From Flavobacterium tyrosinilyticum (GTDB lineage: Bacteria; Bacteroidota; Bacteroidia; Flavobacteriales; Flavobacteriaceae): a stretch of 64,000 nt of DNA. The stretch spans positions 998,456-1,062,455 of the forward strand of contig NZ_JAMOKG010000001.1 in NCBI RefSeq assembly GCF_023656565.1, read 5' to 3'. Positions 25,744 to 34,352 of this stretch are shown here, piece after piece. Every line of letters starts with the position of its first letter. The first letter of the stretch is position 1. A program made the position numbers and the translations under genes. The notes under the pieces were generated by a model, which worked only from the letters and a program-made list of their open reading frames with translations, was not told the DNA's origin and made no database searches.

Positions 25744-27177
25744 TTATTCGATTTCAGAAACTCTCATCGTATTAACCATTCCTTTATCTTTAATTGGCAT
25801 TGCAGCAAGGTTGATTAAATAATCTCCTTTTTGTGCGTAACCTTTTTCGATTGCAATTTGGTTTACATCTGTTACAGTATCATCTGTACTTTCTTCATTA
25901 TCATAGTAGAAAGATTTAACTCCCCATAATAAATTCAATTGTGTTAAGATTCTTCTGTTTGAAGTAAATACTAAAATATGAGCTGTAGATGGTCTCCAAG
26001 CTGAAATTTGGAACGCTGTATAACCACTATTTGTTAGCGTACAAATCGCTTTAGCTTCAATTTCATTTGCTAATAAAGCTGCTTGGTGACAAACTGTTTT
26101 AGTAACAAAACGTTTAGTTTTAATTTGTGGTGTATTTTGGGGCACTTGAATAAGCGGAGAGTTTTCTACAGCCTCGCAAATTTGCGCCATTCTTTGAATT
26201 ACTTGTACTGGATAGTTTCCTGTAGCAGTTTCTCCAGACAACATTACAGCATCTGCGCCATCCATTACAGAGTTTGCAACGTCATTTACTTCTGCTCTTG
26301 TTGGAGTTAAGCTTGTAATCATTGTTTCCATCATTTGTGTAGCAACGATAACCGGAATTCTAGCTGTTTTAGCTCTTCTGATCAAATCTTTTTGTACCAA
26401 TGGAACTTCGTGAGCAGGAAGCTCAACACCAAGATCTCCACGAGCCACCATTAAACCATCGCAATACGCTACAATTTTATCCATATTCTCAAGAGCTTCT
26501 GGCATTTCAATTTTAGCAATAATTGGAATTTTAACTTCTGAATGTTTTGCAATTAACTCTTGCAAATCTTGTAAATCGCGTGGAGTTTTCACGAATGAAA
26601 GTGCGATCCAGTCTACTTTTTGTTCGATTGCAAAAATAGCATCTGCAATATCTTTTTCTGTTAAAGCTGGTAAAGAAATTTTAGTGTTTGGAAGATTAAC
26701 TCCTTTTTTAGATTTTAATTCTCCTCCTTGAATAACTTTAGCAACAACCTCTGTTTTTTTATCCGTTGAAACAATTTCAAAAATAAGTTTACCATCGTCA
26801 AGCAAAATACGCTCTCCAACATTTACATCATTTGGGAAATTTTGATATTTCATAAATGCTTTTTTTGCATTTCCGATAATATCTTCTGCAGTTGTAAAAG
26901 TGATTTCATCACCATCATTTACCACAGTTCCTTCTTCCATTACACCAACTCTAAGTTTTGGTCCTTGCAAATCTCCTAAGATTGCAGTTGTGTAACCAAA
27001 CTCTTCGTTTAATCCTCTAATAATGTCGATTTTTTCTTTTACTCCTTCGTAATCTGCATGCGAAAAATTGATTCTAAACACATTAACACCTGCATCGATC
27101 ATATCTTTAATGATCTCTCTTGTACTACAAGCGGGGCCAAGTGTAGCAACAATTTTGGTTTTCTTGTTTGTTAGCAT
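25744..27177 (-). CDS. pyk: Pyruvate kinase
   Basis: A 477-residue protein that converts phosphoenolpyruvate and ADP to pyruvate and ATP in glycolysis. Motifs are clear: KIVATLGPACSTREII at the N terminus, the active-site Lys/Glu stretch IPIIAKIEMPEALENM, MVARGDLGVELP, and ATQMMETMITSLTPTRAEVN. The C-terminal regulatory domain is complete. It is the last gene of a minus-strand row acpP-fabF-rnc-IPExxxVDY-pyk and follows the previous gene by 5 bases. Confidence 0.97.
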   Translation of the reverse strand: MLTNKKTKIVATLGPACSTREIIKDMIDAGVNVFRINFSHADYEGVKEKIDIIRGLNEEFGYTTAILGDLQGPKLRVGVMEEGTVVNDGDEITFTTAEDIIGNAKKAFMKYQNFPNDVNVGERILLDDGKLIFEIVSTDKKTEVVAKVIQGGELKSKKGVNLPNTKISLPALTEKDIADAIFAIEQKVDWIALSFVKTPRDLQDLQELIAKHSEVKIPIIAKIEMPEALENMDKIVAYCDGLMVARGDLGVELPAHEVPLVQKDLIRRAKTARIPVIVATQMMETMITSLTPTRAEVNDVANSVMDGADAVMLSGETATGNYPVQVIQRMAQICEAVENSPLIQVPQNTPQIKTKRFVTKTVCHQAALLANEIEAKAICTLTNSGYTAFQISAWRPSTAHILVFTSNRRILTQLNLLWGVKSFYYDNEESTDDTVTDVNQIAIEKGYAQKGDYLINLAAMPIKDKGMVNTMRVSEIE

Positions 27178-27182
27178 TTTTT

Positions 27183-27671
27183 TTAAAAAATTAGATTGTT
27201 TTTTGATTTTATTTTGTCTGTATCAACGGCATAAATAGCCGCAATACTTTCTATTGTGTTTAATTTTTGTTGAATTTCTGAAAAATTAAGCGCCTCTTCG
27301 CTATTATCAATTTTCAGGAAAAAATCGACTTTTTTAAATTCAGGAAGTAAATGAATTGTTGTAGAAACCTCACTTGTTTCATTAGAAAACAAATTCTGGA
27401 AATCATTTGTACTCACAGAAATGATTTCATTTTTATTCTGAATTAAATTCCAGGAAACAGCTTTTTCTTCATCATAATAATAGAATCTGGAAAAATTTGC
27501 TTCACCTTCCTTAGTTTGAGCATGAATCTCGTTTTTGCTCTTACTTAAGTTGATCGGAAGGATTTTATTGATAAAATAGGCTAATCTATAATCTTCTAAT
27601 GAAGTATGAATTGCCATTAAATAATAATCAATTTCGTCAAATTCGTCTAAATCCAATTTATGAATAGCCAT
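27183..27671 (-). CDS. IPExxxVDY family protein
   Basis: A 162-residue cytoplasmic protein starting MAIHKLDLDEFDEIDYYLMA; a start 15 bases earlier is possible. It is the small protein that in Flavobacteriia stands between rnc and pyk. The family name comes from a C-terminal motif, here seen as a weak match near IESIAAIYAVDTDKIKSKNN. No enzymatic motif is visible and no function is established. Its constant neighbourhood and 5-base gap to pyk suggest co-expression. Confidence 0.75.
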   Translation of the reverse strand: MAIHKLDLDEFDEIDYYLMAIHTSLEDYRLAYFINKILPINLSKSKNEIHAQTKEGEANFSRFYYYDEEKAVSWNLIQNKNEIISVSTNDFQNLFSNETSEVSTTIHLLPEFKKVDFFLKIDNSEEALNFSEIQQKLNTIESIAAIYAVDTDKIKSKNNLIF

Positions 27672-27796
27672 GTCTTGAAAAATCAAGTTGTAAATATACT
27701 ATTTCTAAACGGAGCATCAACAGTTATGACATGCTTGTTTTGTTAAATTATAAACGAAAACGTTGTAGCCTTGTGATAGTTACAACATTTTTGCAG

Positions 27797-28537
27797 CTAT
27801 TTCTTGTCAATTTTCTCTTGAAATGCAAAATACGCTCTTTGCGATGCTTTTTCTTCTGCTTTCTTTTTTGATGTTGCGCGCGCTCTTGCGACAACTTTAT
27901 CATCAATGCTCAATTTGACACCAAATAAACGCTGGCCGTCTATACCATTGTCTTCAAAAATGTCATAATGAAAAACTCTTTTTTCCTTCTGACACCATTC
28001 GATAACAAGGCTTTTATAACTTATAACTTTTCCTTCTAGTCGAGCAATGTCGACATAAGGAGTAACTACTCTTTTCTGGATGAATTTCTCGCAAAAAGAA
28101 TAGCCTTTATCTAAGTAAATTGCTCCAATTAAAGACTCAAAAATATTACCATGAATGTTTTCTCCAAAGTGCTGAATAGGCACTTTACTTTCTACAAACT
28201 GCACTAAATTTAAATCTTTTCCTAATTCGTTCAAATGTTCTCGGCTCACAATTTTCGAACGCATTTTGGTTAAATAACCTTCATCGCCATTGGGAGCTTT
28301 GTTGAACAAATGTGCAGCAATAACGGCACTTAACATAGCGTCTCCTAAAAATTCTAAGCGTTCATAATTTATAGGGTGCCCATTTTGATCTAATTTATTA
28401 GAAGAGCGATGTGTGAAAGCTCTTCGATAAAAATCAACATTTGTAGGCGGAAAACCAAGAATTTTCTGAATAGTGTCAAAAAAAATCCCGTCTTCTAGAG
28501 AACGGGATTTAGAAAATATTTTTTTGATAATATTCAT
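27797..28537 (-). CDS. rnc: Ribonuclease III
   Basis: A 246-residue double-strand-specific endoribonuclease for rRNA and mRNA processing. The signature is ERLEFLGDAMLSAVIAAHLF with the catalytic acids. The second catalytic cluster is GNIFESLIGAIYLDKG. A double-stranded RNA binding domain forms the last 70 residues, ending in the basic ARATSKKKAEEKASQRA helix. It lies 10 bases after fabF, so it is in the same operon. Confidence 0.96.
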   Translation of the reverse strand: MNIIKKIFSKSRSLEDGIFFDTIQKILGFPPTNVDFYRRAFTHRSSNKLDQNGHPINYERLEFLGDAMLSAVIAAHLFNKAPNGDEGYLTKMRSKIVSREHLNELGKDLNLVQFVESKVPIQHFGENIHGNIFESLIGAIYLDKGYSFCEKFIQKRVVTPYVDIARLEGKVISYKSLVIEWCQKEKRVFHYDIFEDNGIDGQRLFGVKLSIDDKVVARARATSKKKAEEKASQRAYFAFQEKIDKK

Positions 28538-28547
28538 ATACAGAAAA

Positions 28548-29801
28548 TTAATCAGCTAGTTTTTTAAACAATACGCAAGCATTGTGTCCACCAAAACCAA
28601 ATGTATTACTCATAGCAACATTTACTTCTCTTTTTTGAGGTTTGTTTAGAGTAAGGTTTAAAGATGGGTCAATGTTTTCGTCAACAACTGTATGGTTAAT
28701 CGTTGGAGGAACAATACCGTGTTGCATTGCCAAGATAGAAGCAATTGCTTCAATAGCTCCGGCAGCACCAAGTAAGTGTCCTGTCATAGATTTTGTAGAG
28801 TTGATGTTGATGTTTTTAGCATGCTCACCAAAAACTTTACTGATTGCTTTTAACTCTGCAACGTCTCCTAATGGAGTAGAAGTTCCGTGAGTATTGATAT
28901 GATCCACTTGATCAGGAGTCATACCAGCATCTCTCAATGTGTTTTCCATTACTGCAATAACTCCAATTCCTTCTGGATGTGGTGCAGTTAAGTGGTAAGC
29001 ATCAGATGACATACCTCCACCGCCAATTTCGCAGTAGATTTTTGCACCTCTTGCTTTAGCATGCTCGTAATCTTCAAGAACTAAAGCTCCTGCTCCTTCT
29101 CCTAAAACGAAACCATCTCTAGTTGCATCAAAAGGTCTTGAAGCCGTTTCTGGGCTTTCGTTTCTTGTAGATAAAGCGTGCATTGAGCTAAATCCTCCCA
29201 TACCAGCAATTGTAACTGCAGCTTCAGAACCACCAGAAACAATAACGTCGCACATTCCTAAACGAATGTAGTTGAAAGCATCGATTAATGCATTTGCAGA
29301 AGATGCACAAGCAGAAACCGTTGTATAATTTGGTCCCATATACCCGTTACGCATAGAAATATGTGCAGGAGCAATATCGGCAATCATTTTAGGTATAAAG
29401 AAAGGATTGAACTTTGGAGTTCCATCACCTTTTGCATAGTACAATACTTCATCCTGAAAAGTTTCTAAACCTCCAATTCCTGCTCCCCAGATAACACCAA
29501 CTCTTTGTTTGTTTACGTTATCATTTGTGATTCCAGCATCTTTAATCGCTTCATCACTGGCAGCAATTGCATATTGTGCAAACTTATCTAATCTACGAGA
29601 TTCCTTGCGATCCATGTAATCTTCAATATTGAAGTTTTTTACTTCGCAGGCAAATTTCGTTTTGTGTTTCTCGGTATCATAATATGTGATCGGAGCGGCT
29701 CCGCTAACTCCATTCACAAGTGCATTCCAATATTCCTGGATATTATTCCCAATAGGAGTAAGTGCACCTAATCCTGTTACAACAACTCGCCTTAATGCCA
29801 T
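28548..29801 (-). CDS. fabF: 3-oxoacyl-ACP synthase II
   Basis: A 417-residue condensing enzyme that elongates acyl-ACP with malonyl-ACP. The Cys nucleophile is in TVSACASSANALIDAF, the two His residues are in NTHGTSTPLGD and KSMTGHLLGAAGAIE, and the Gly-rich C terminus is NTFGFGGHNACVLFK. Length is normal. It follows acpP after 237 bases containing a long inverted repeat, and precedes rnc by 10 bases. Confidence 0.97.
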   Translation of the reverse strand: MALRRVVVTGLGALTPIGNNIQEYWNALVNGVSGAAPITYYDTEKHKTKFACEVKNFNIEDYMDRKESRRLDKFAQYAIAASDEAIKDAGITNDNVNKQRVGVIWGAGIGGLETFQDEVLYYAKGDGTPKFNPFFIPKMIADIAPAHISMRNGYMGPNYTTVSACASSANALIDAFNYIRLGMCDVIVSGGSEAAVTIAGMGGFSSMHALSTRNESPETASRPFDATRDGFVLGEGAGALVLEDYEHAKARGAKIYCEIGGGGMSSDAYHLTAPHPEGIGVIAVMENTLRDAGMTPDQVDHINTHGTSTPLGDVAELKAISKVFGEHAKNININSTKSMTGHLLGAAGAIEAIASILAMQHGIVPPTINHTVVDENIDPSLNLTLNKPQKREVNVAMSNTFGFGGHNACVLFKKLAD

Positions 29802-29940
29802 AAATATGTATTTTGTGTCTTAAACAAATAAAACCCATTGCTTTCTTAATCGTATTGCTACTTAAGAGCCATGGGTATTTATATAAATATATCTTGTTTG
29901 ATTGAAAATCAATCGAAATTTAAAAATTTAAAAAATAATA

Positions 29941-30031
29941 ACACCCGACTCTTAAAAATTTCAAATTTCAAAAATCAAATTCCAATTGGAATTTGGAATT
30001 TCAAAAATTGGGATTTTTAGAAATCGGGTGT
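29941..30031. repeat. Long imperfect inverted repeat between acpP and fabF
   Basis: ACACCCGA and TCGGGTGT close a 91-base hairpin whose interior also pairs (AATTCCAATTGGAATT at the tip). Its position just after the acpP stop suggests partial termination or processing, giving more acpP than fabF mRNA. Confidence 0.7.
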
Positions 30032-30038
30032 GGTATTA

Positions 30039-30275
30039 TTATTTTTTTGCTTCTTCGATATAAGAAATAGCTTGACCAACAGTAGCAATGTTTTCTGCTT
30101 GATCGTCTGGAATTTGAATATCAAATTCTTTTTCGAATTCCATAATAAGCTCAACAGTGTCTAATGAGTCAGCTCCTAAATCATTAGTGAAGCTTGCTTC
30201 TGTTACAACTTCGTTTTCGTCAACACCTAATTTGTCTACGATAATCGCTTTTACTCTTGATGCAATGTCTGACAT
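30039..30275 (-). CDS. acpP: Acyl carrier protein
   Basis: A 78-residue acidic helical protein. The phosphopantetheine attachment Ser is residue 37 in [17 protein letters not shown]. It carries growing acyl chains for FabF and other fatty-acid enzymes. It is the first gene of the minus-strand row and diverges from purN across a 175-base gap that must hold both promoters. Confidence 0.97.
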   Translation of the reverse strand: MSDIASRVKAIIVDKLGVDENEVVTEASFTNDLGADSLDTVELIMEFEKEFDIQIPDDQAENIATVGQAISYIEEAKK

Positions 30276-30450
30276 AATCTTTAATTTTAGAATTTAATTT
30301 GTTGGCAAAAATAAAAAACTTTATTTTAAAACAACTATTTAGTTTATAAATGTGACACTAATTTATAAAATTAATTTCAAGAAAGGTCTTTTAAAGCTAT
30401 TTATTTTCGATTTTTATTCCGTTTTTTGCAGTCTTAAAACACACAACTCT

Positions 30451-31014
30451 ATGAAAAAAATCATCGTTTTCGCCTCAGGATCAGGAACTAACGCAGAGAA
30501 CATTATAAAATATTTTTCGAACACCGAAATTGCAAGGGTCGTTTCGGTATTTACAAATAATGCTTCGGCAAAAGTGATTGAAAGAGCAAAAAATCATCAA
30601 ATTCCAGTCGAAATCTTCTCAAAAAACGAACTTTTAGAAAGAAACGTACTACAAAAAGTACAAGAAATCGACCCAGATTTAATAATCTTGGCTGGCTTCT
30701 TACTAAAGTTCCCAGAAAACATAATCGAACAATATCCAAACAAAATAATTAATATTCATCCTGCACTTTTACCAAATTACGGAGGTAAAGGAATGTATGG
30801 AATGCACATTCATAGAGCAATTGTAAATAATAAGGAGAAAGAAACAGGAATCTCGATTCATTACGTTAATGAAAACTATGATGAAGGTGCCATTATCTTT
30901 CAAGCAAATGTTGCCTTAACCGACGAAGACACACCCGAAACAGTTGCAGAAAAGATTCATGAACTGGAACAGAAACATTTTCCAGAGATTATTCATAGCA
31001 TATTGGAAAAATAA
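30451..31014 (+). CDS. purN: Phosphoribosylglycinamide formyltransferase
   Basis: A 187-residue GAR transformylase of the de novo purine pathway. It starts MKKIIVFASGSGTNAENII; the frame is open upstream to 30352, but the added residues lack family similarity. The catalytic Asn-His pair is in INIHPALLPNYGGKGMYG and the Asp in ISIHYVNENYDEGAIIF. It transfers a formyl group from 10-formyl-tetrahydrofolate. rnhA follows 70 bases later, after a short GC-rich palindrome (CCCGATAGCTATCGGG) in the gap. Confidence 0.95.
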   Translation: MKKIIVFASGSGTNAENIIKYFSNTEIARVVSVFTNNASAKVIERAKNHQIPVEIFSKNELLERNVLQKVQEIDPDLIILAGFLLKFPENIIEQYPNKIINIHPALLPNYGGKGMYGMHIHRAIVNNKEKETGISIHYVNENYDEGAIIFQANVALTDEDTPETVAEKIHELEQKHFPEIIHSILEK

Positions 31015-31084
31015 ATCAATTCAAAAATCAATTACAATTACAAAAATCATCCCGATAGCTATCGGGACTGAAATCTAAAATTAA

Positions 31085-31561
31085 ATGAATCACGAAGTAC
31101 ATATATATACTGATGGCGCAGCAAAAGGAAATCCTGGCAATGGAGGTTACGGCGTGGTAATGGAATTGGTTGGCACTCCTTATAAAAAAGAATTTTATGA
31201 AGGTTTTCGTCTAACTACTAATAATAGAATGGAACTTCTAGCCGTAATTGTAGGTTTAGAAAAACTCAAAAAACCAAACATGAAAGTCCTTGTAGTTTCT
31301 GATTCTAAATACGTCGTCGATTCTGTCGAAAAAAAATGGGTTTTTGGCTGGGAGAAAAAAGGATACAAGGATAAAAAAAATCCAGATTTATGGAAACGTT
31401 TTTTAATTGTCTACCGCAAACATCAAGTCGACTTTAAATGGATTAAAGGCCACAACAATCATCCGCAAAATGAGCGTTGCGATCAATTGGCTGTTATGGC
31501 ATCTATGCAACCAAAACTTTCGGTTGATGTTTATTACGAAACCATCGGATCAAAAGAATAA
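31085..31561 (+). CDS. rnhA: Ribonuclease HI
   Basis: A 158-residue RNase H that degrades the RNA strand of RNA-DNA hybrids. Catalytic residues are visible: Asp in IYTDGAAKGNPGNGGYG, Glu in RMELLAVIVGLEKL, Asp in VVSDSKYVVD, and His-Asn and Asp in KGHNNHPQNERCDQLA. The basic handle region is WEKKGYKDKKNPDLWKRF. It is probably co-transcribed with purN and ends in a strong terminator. Confidence 0.95.
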   Translation: MNHEVHIYTDGAAKGNPGNGGYGVVMELVGTPYKKEFYEGFRLTTNNRMELLAVIVGLEKLKKPNMKVLVVSDSKYVVDSVEKKWVFGWEKKGYKDKKNPDLWKRFLIVYRKHQVDFKWIKGHNNHPQNERCDQLAVMASMQPKLSVDVYYETIGSKE

Positions 31562-31593
31562 AAAAACGCATCAAATTACTTGATGCGTTTTTT
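31561..31593. terminator. Bidirectional terminator after rnhA
   Basis: AAAAAACGCATCAA pairs with TTGATGCGTTTTTT across a 5-base loop. It sits between the convergent rnhA and DUF6249 genes and serves both. Confidence 0.9.
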
Positions 31594-31612
31594 GTACTAA
31601 CTTTAATTTTAT

Positions 31613-31960
31613 TTACTCTTTATCCAAATCTTTTGCTGTTTTAAATCCGGTCAAAAGTCCGATTCCCGCCATGATAAAAATGATTGAAGGATAAACCGCT
31701 CCGTCGTTTAAAGAGGTGTAAGTTATAATTAACAGCGCAAGAAAAATTCCAACACCGCTACCTATTAATAAGAATGCAAGATTTACCACAAAGATTTTCC
31801 AAGCCGGAACTCCATTTCCTTTTCCCTGAATAAAAATACTGGCATCTACTCCTTTTTCTATAAGAGCCAGACGCTCTCTGTTTCTTGTTGAATAAATAAG
31901 ATAAACAATTCCGAAGACCATTAAGAAAAAGCTAATTGGAATTAAAATTTTGTCGTCCAT
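31613..31960 (-). CDS. Small membrane protein, DUF6249-like
   Basis: A 115-residue protein with three hydrophobic helices: residues about 5-23, 53-78 and 90-106. The loop after the first is basic (YSTRNRERLALIEKGVD), as in DUF6249 proteins that Bacteroidota often keep beside ECF sigma factors. It is divergent from the sigma-factor gene 300 bases away, which fits that association. Function unknown. Confidence 0.7.
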   Translation of the reverse strand: MDDKILIPISFFLMVFGIVYLIYSTRNRERLALIEKGVDASIFIQGKGNGVPAWKIFVVNLAFLLIGSGVGIFLALLIITYTSLNDGAVYPSIIFIMAGIGLLTGFKTAKDLDKE

Positions 31961-32116
31961 GATATTTTACGTTTTTAATTGATTGATATATCCCATATGA
32001 CGAGGTTTTTTAAAATCAGGTTACAACTTTTGGTGAAAAATTTTAAATTTTAAATCATAAATTCCAAAACTAATTGATAATCAGTTAATTTTGATTCAAA
32101 ATTAATTCATCCCCGC

Positions 32117-32149
32117 AACTTTGTCAAAGTTTTAAACTTTGACAAAGTT
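32117..32149. repeat. Perfect-arm inverted repeat in the DUF6249/sigma gap
   Basis: AACTTTGTCAAAGTT and AACTTTGACAAAGTT are exact complements around TTA. It lies in the 301-base gap between divergent genes. The rest of the gap holds the sigma-factor promoter and AT-rich sequence. Confidence 0.75.
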
Positions 32150-32225
32150 CAACCTTATACTTATTATATATTAAAGATTGGAATTTGGAATTTAAGTATT
32201 GAAATTTATTTTTTTTCAAAATTCT

Positions 32226-32255
32226 TGTAACCTAAACAAACAACTTGTCGTCCTA
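32226..32255 (+). promoter_or_regulatory. ECF-type promoter in front of the sigma-factor gene
   Basis: TGTAACC at 32226-32232 and CGTCCTA at 32249-32255 are 16 bases apart. This is the classical ECF -35/-10 form, not the housekeeping TAnnTTTG type. It suggests the sigma factor drives its own gene. The start codon at 32262 leaves almost no leader. Confidence 0.6.
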
Positions 32256-32261
32256 TATAAT

Positions 32262-32849
32262 ATGAGCACAATACATGATCAACATTATATCGATAAAATT
32301 CTGCAAGGCGAGACCAATGCGTTTGCCGTTCTTGTGGATCGTTATAAAGATATGATCTTTACTTTGGCTCTTAAAATGGTTAAAAACCGAGAGGAAGCGG
32401 AAGAAGTTGCACAAGACACTTTTATAAAGATTTATAATTCGCTGACGAAATTTAAAGGAGAATCTAAATTTTCGACCTGGATTTATAAAATTGCTTATAA
32501 TACTTGCCTAGATCGTTTAAAGAAAAATAAAAAAGAAGATTTAAATATTTCTATTGATGATTTTTCATCTCATTTAATCAAAACAATGGACAATGCTTTG
32601 AGTGCCTTGGAAGAAAAAGAACGAAAGCAAACCATTCAAAAATGTTTAAATTTATTACCCAGCGACGAAAACTTCCTTTTAACCTTATTTTATTTTGATG
32701 ATCAGAATTTAGAGGAAATCGGAAAAATAATGAACATTTCGGCCAATAATGCGAAAGTAAAATTATTTAGGAGCCGACAGAAATTAGCTGTAATTTTGAG
32801 ACAGCAGTTAGAACCAGAAATAATCGAATGTTATGAAAGAGAGCGATAA
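32262..32849 (+). CDS. ECF-type RNA polymerase sigma factor
   Basis: The chosen start MSTIHDQHYIDKILQGET gives 195 residues. An earlier in-frame start at 32199 would run through the predicted promoter and is rejected. Region 2 is VDRYKDMIFTLALKMVKN with REEAEEVAQDTFIKIYNS and FKGESKFSTWIYKIAYNTC. Region 4 is LEEIGKIMNISANNAKVKLF, the -35-binding helix-turn-helix. It overlaps the next gene by 17 bases, as sigma/anti-sigma pairs do. Confidence 0.92.
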   Translation: MSTIHDQHYIDKILQGETNAFAVLVDRYKDMIFTLALKMVKNREEAEEVAQDTFIKIYNSLTKFKGESKFSTWIYKIAYNTCLDRLKKNKKEDLNISIDDFSSHLIKTMDNALSALEEKERKQTIQKCLNLLPSDENFLLTLFYFDDQNLEEIGKIMNISANNAKVKLFRSRQKLAVILRQQLEPEIIECYERER

Positions 32850-33237
32850 AAATATAGAACAACTTATTGAGAAAATGATGGCTGAGGAAAAACTGCAGTC
32901 ACCATCAATAGATTTCACTTCAAAAATTATGGCAAATGTTCAAATTTTAGAAGAGAAAAAATTGAAAGTATACAAGCCTTTAATTTCTAAACCAATCTGG
33001 ATTTCGATTGGCTTGGCGGTAGCGGCATTAGTAATTTATGTATCCCTATTCTCAGTTTCAGAAACTGATTTCAAAATTGACGAAGTCGGCAAATTATATT
33101 CTGATAGAATGTCAACAGCGTTTTCAGGAATTCATTTATCTAAAAATATCTTGTATGCCATTTTAATTGTTCCCATTATGATTTTGATTCAGGTTGGGAT
33201 TTTGAAGAATTATTTTGATAAAAAGTATCAACTATAA
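32833..33237 (+). CDS. Probable membrane partner (anti-sigma-like) of the ECF sigma factor
   Basis: A 134-residue protein: a charged cytoplasmic N terminus (KNIEQLIEKMMAEEKLQSPS), one helix at about residues 55-73 (WISIGLAVAALVIYVSLF) and a second near the C terminus (ILYAILIVPIMILIQVGIL). It overlaps the sigma gene by 17 bases. No zinc-type anti-sigma motif (HxxxCxxC) is seen, so the anti-sigma role rests on position and topology only. Confidence 0.7.
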   Translation: MKESDKNIEQLIEKMMAEEKLQSPSIDFTSKIMANVQILEEKKLKVYKPLISKPIWISIGLAVAALVIYVSLFSVSETDFKIDEVGKLYSDRMSTAFSGIHLSKNILYAILIVPIMILIQVGILKNYFDKKYQL

Positions 33238-33245
33238 ATTTAAAG

Positions 33246-34166
33246 ATGAAAAATAAAACAACAATATTTAAACACTCTCTAAGAGCAAAAAAAACATATA
33301 GATATTCTCTTTTAATATTGTTGTTTTCTGTCGCTAATTATGCATTAGCAATTCCAACAAACTTTACTACTAAGGAAATAAAATTTGCTAGTGAAGGAAT
33401 TTCACTCGCTGGAACCGTTTTTATACCCAACAACATTGAGGCTGCCGTTGTTATTGTTCATGGATCTGGGCAAGAAAAAAGAATGATAGATTTTGCTACA
33501 ACTCTAGCCAACAATGGAATTGCAGTTTTAACGTATGACAAACGTGGAGTCGGAGAATCAGGCGGTGTATATGCCGGACCTGAAGTAGGAACTAACAATG
33601 TCGATTTCTCCAATCTAAATCTTTTGTCTTTAGATGTGAGTGCTGCTGTAAACACTTTATCTAAATCTCTATCCAATAATAAAATACCAGTCGGTTTAAT
33701 TGGAGGCAGTCAAGCTGGATGGATCATTCCATTGGCTGCAGAGAAAAATAAGAAAGTTAAATTTATGACCATATTTAGCGGAGCTCTTATAACGGTTAAA
33801 GAACAATTGAGATTCCAGTTTTATACCAATGGAGATCAAAATTTTTGGAATACACATTCAGAAGAAGAGGCAAGAAAGCACGTATTTAATGATCCAGACA
33901 AGTATGAGTTTATTGACACAGACCCTAAAGGTATTCTTGCTAAAGTATCTATTCCAGGAATATGGATTTTTGGAGGCAAGGATATTCAAGTTCCTGCGAA
34001 TCTATCAATCGAATATCTTGATCAATTAAAATCTAAAGGAAAACCTTTTGAATATAAATTATTTCCAGACTTGGGGCACAATACAGCTTTTTCAGACGAT
34101 GAAGAGCCTATGAAAGATGCAATTAATTGGATGAAAAATATAAGTAAATCAAAGAATCATGAGTAA
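33246..34166 (+). CDS. Secreted alpha/beta hydrolase
   Basis: A 306-residue protein with an N-terminal signal-like segment (SLLILLFSVANYALA). The alpha/beta hydrolase core follows: VVIVHGSGQEKRMIDF (oxyanion strand), the nucleophile elbow LIGGSQAGWIIPLAAE (Ser in G-x-S-x-G), Asp in WIFGGKDIQVP and His in FPDLGHNTAFSD. The triad is complete. It begins 9 bases after the anti-sigma-like gene, so it is likely in the same operon and may be a stress-response esterase. Substrate unknown. Confidence 0.87.
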   Translation: MKNKTTIFKHSLRAKKTYRYSLLILLFSVANYALAIPTNFTTKEIKFASEGISLAGTVFIPNNIEAAVVIVHGSGQEKRMIDFATTLANNGIAVLTYDKRGVGESGGVYAGPEVGTNNVDFSNLNLLSLDVSAAVNTLSKSLSNNKIPVGLIGGSQAGWIIPLAAEKNKKVKFMTIFSGALITVKEQLRFQFYTNGDQNFWNTHSEEEARKHVFNDPDKYEFIDTDPKGILAKVSIPGIWIFGGKDIQVPANLSIEYLDQLKSKGKPFEYKLFPDLGHNTAFSDDEEPMKDAINWMKNISKSKNHE

Positions 34167-34209
34167 AAAAATCACTTACTATACTTGATATTTAAATAAT
34201 AAAAGAAAA

Positions 34210-34352
34210 ATGAAAATTGTCAAAACCAAAAGTAAAATCTCTATGCAAGATTTCAAAATGTGAATAGAAACTGCTGAAAAATTACCAAGAATAATTTTAG
34301 AAGAATTTAATGAGAAGTGGGAAAAGAAAAAACAAGAAATTAATTGTAGAAA
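34210..34352 (+). pseudogene. Small ORF interrupted by an in-frame TGA
   Basis: ATG at 34210 gives MKIVKTKSKISMQDFKM and then TGA at 34261. The same frame continues IETAEKLPRIILEEFNEKWE and stays open into the convergent lipoprotein gene. A single TGG-to-TGA change would explain it. The protein looks like the short helical, charged proteins of toxin-antitoxin loci, but I cannot name a family. It could instead be chance. Confidence 0.4.

Noticed and set aside
34261..34263. Recoding of TGA as selenocysteine or Trp
   Set aside because: No selenocysteine insertion element is visible, and TGA is used as a normal stop in neighbouring genes, so a pseudogene is simpler.
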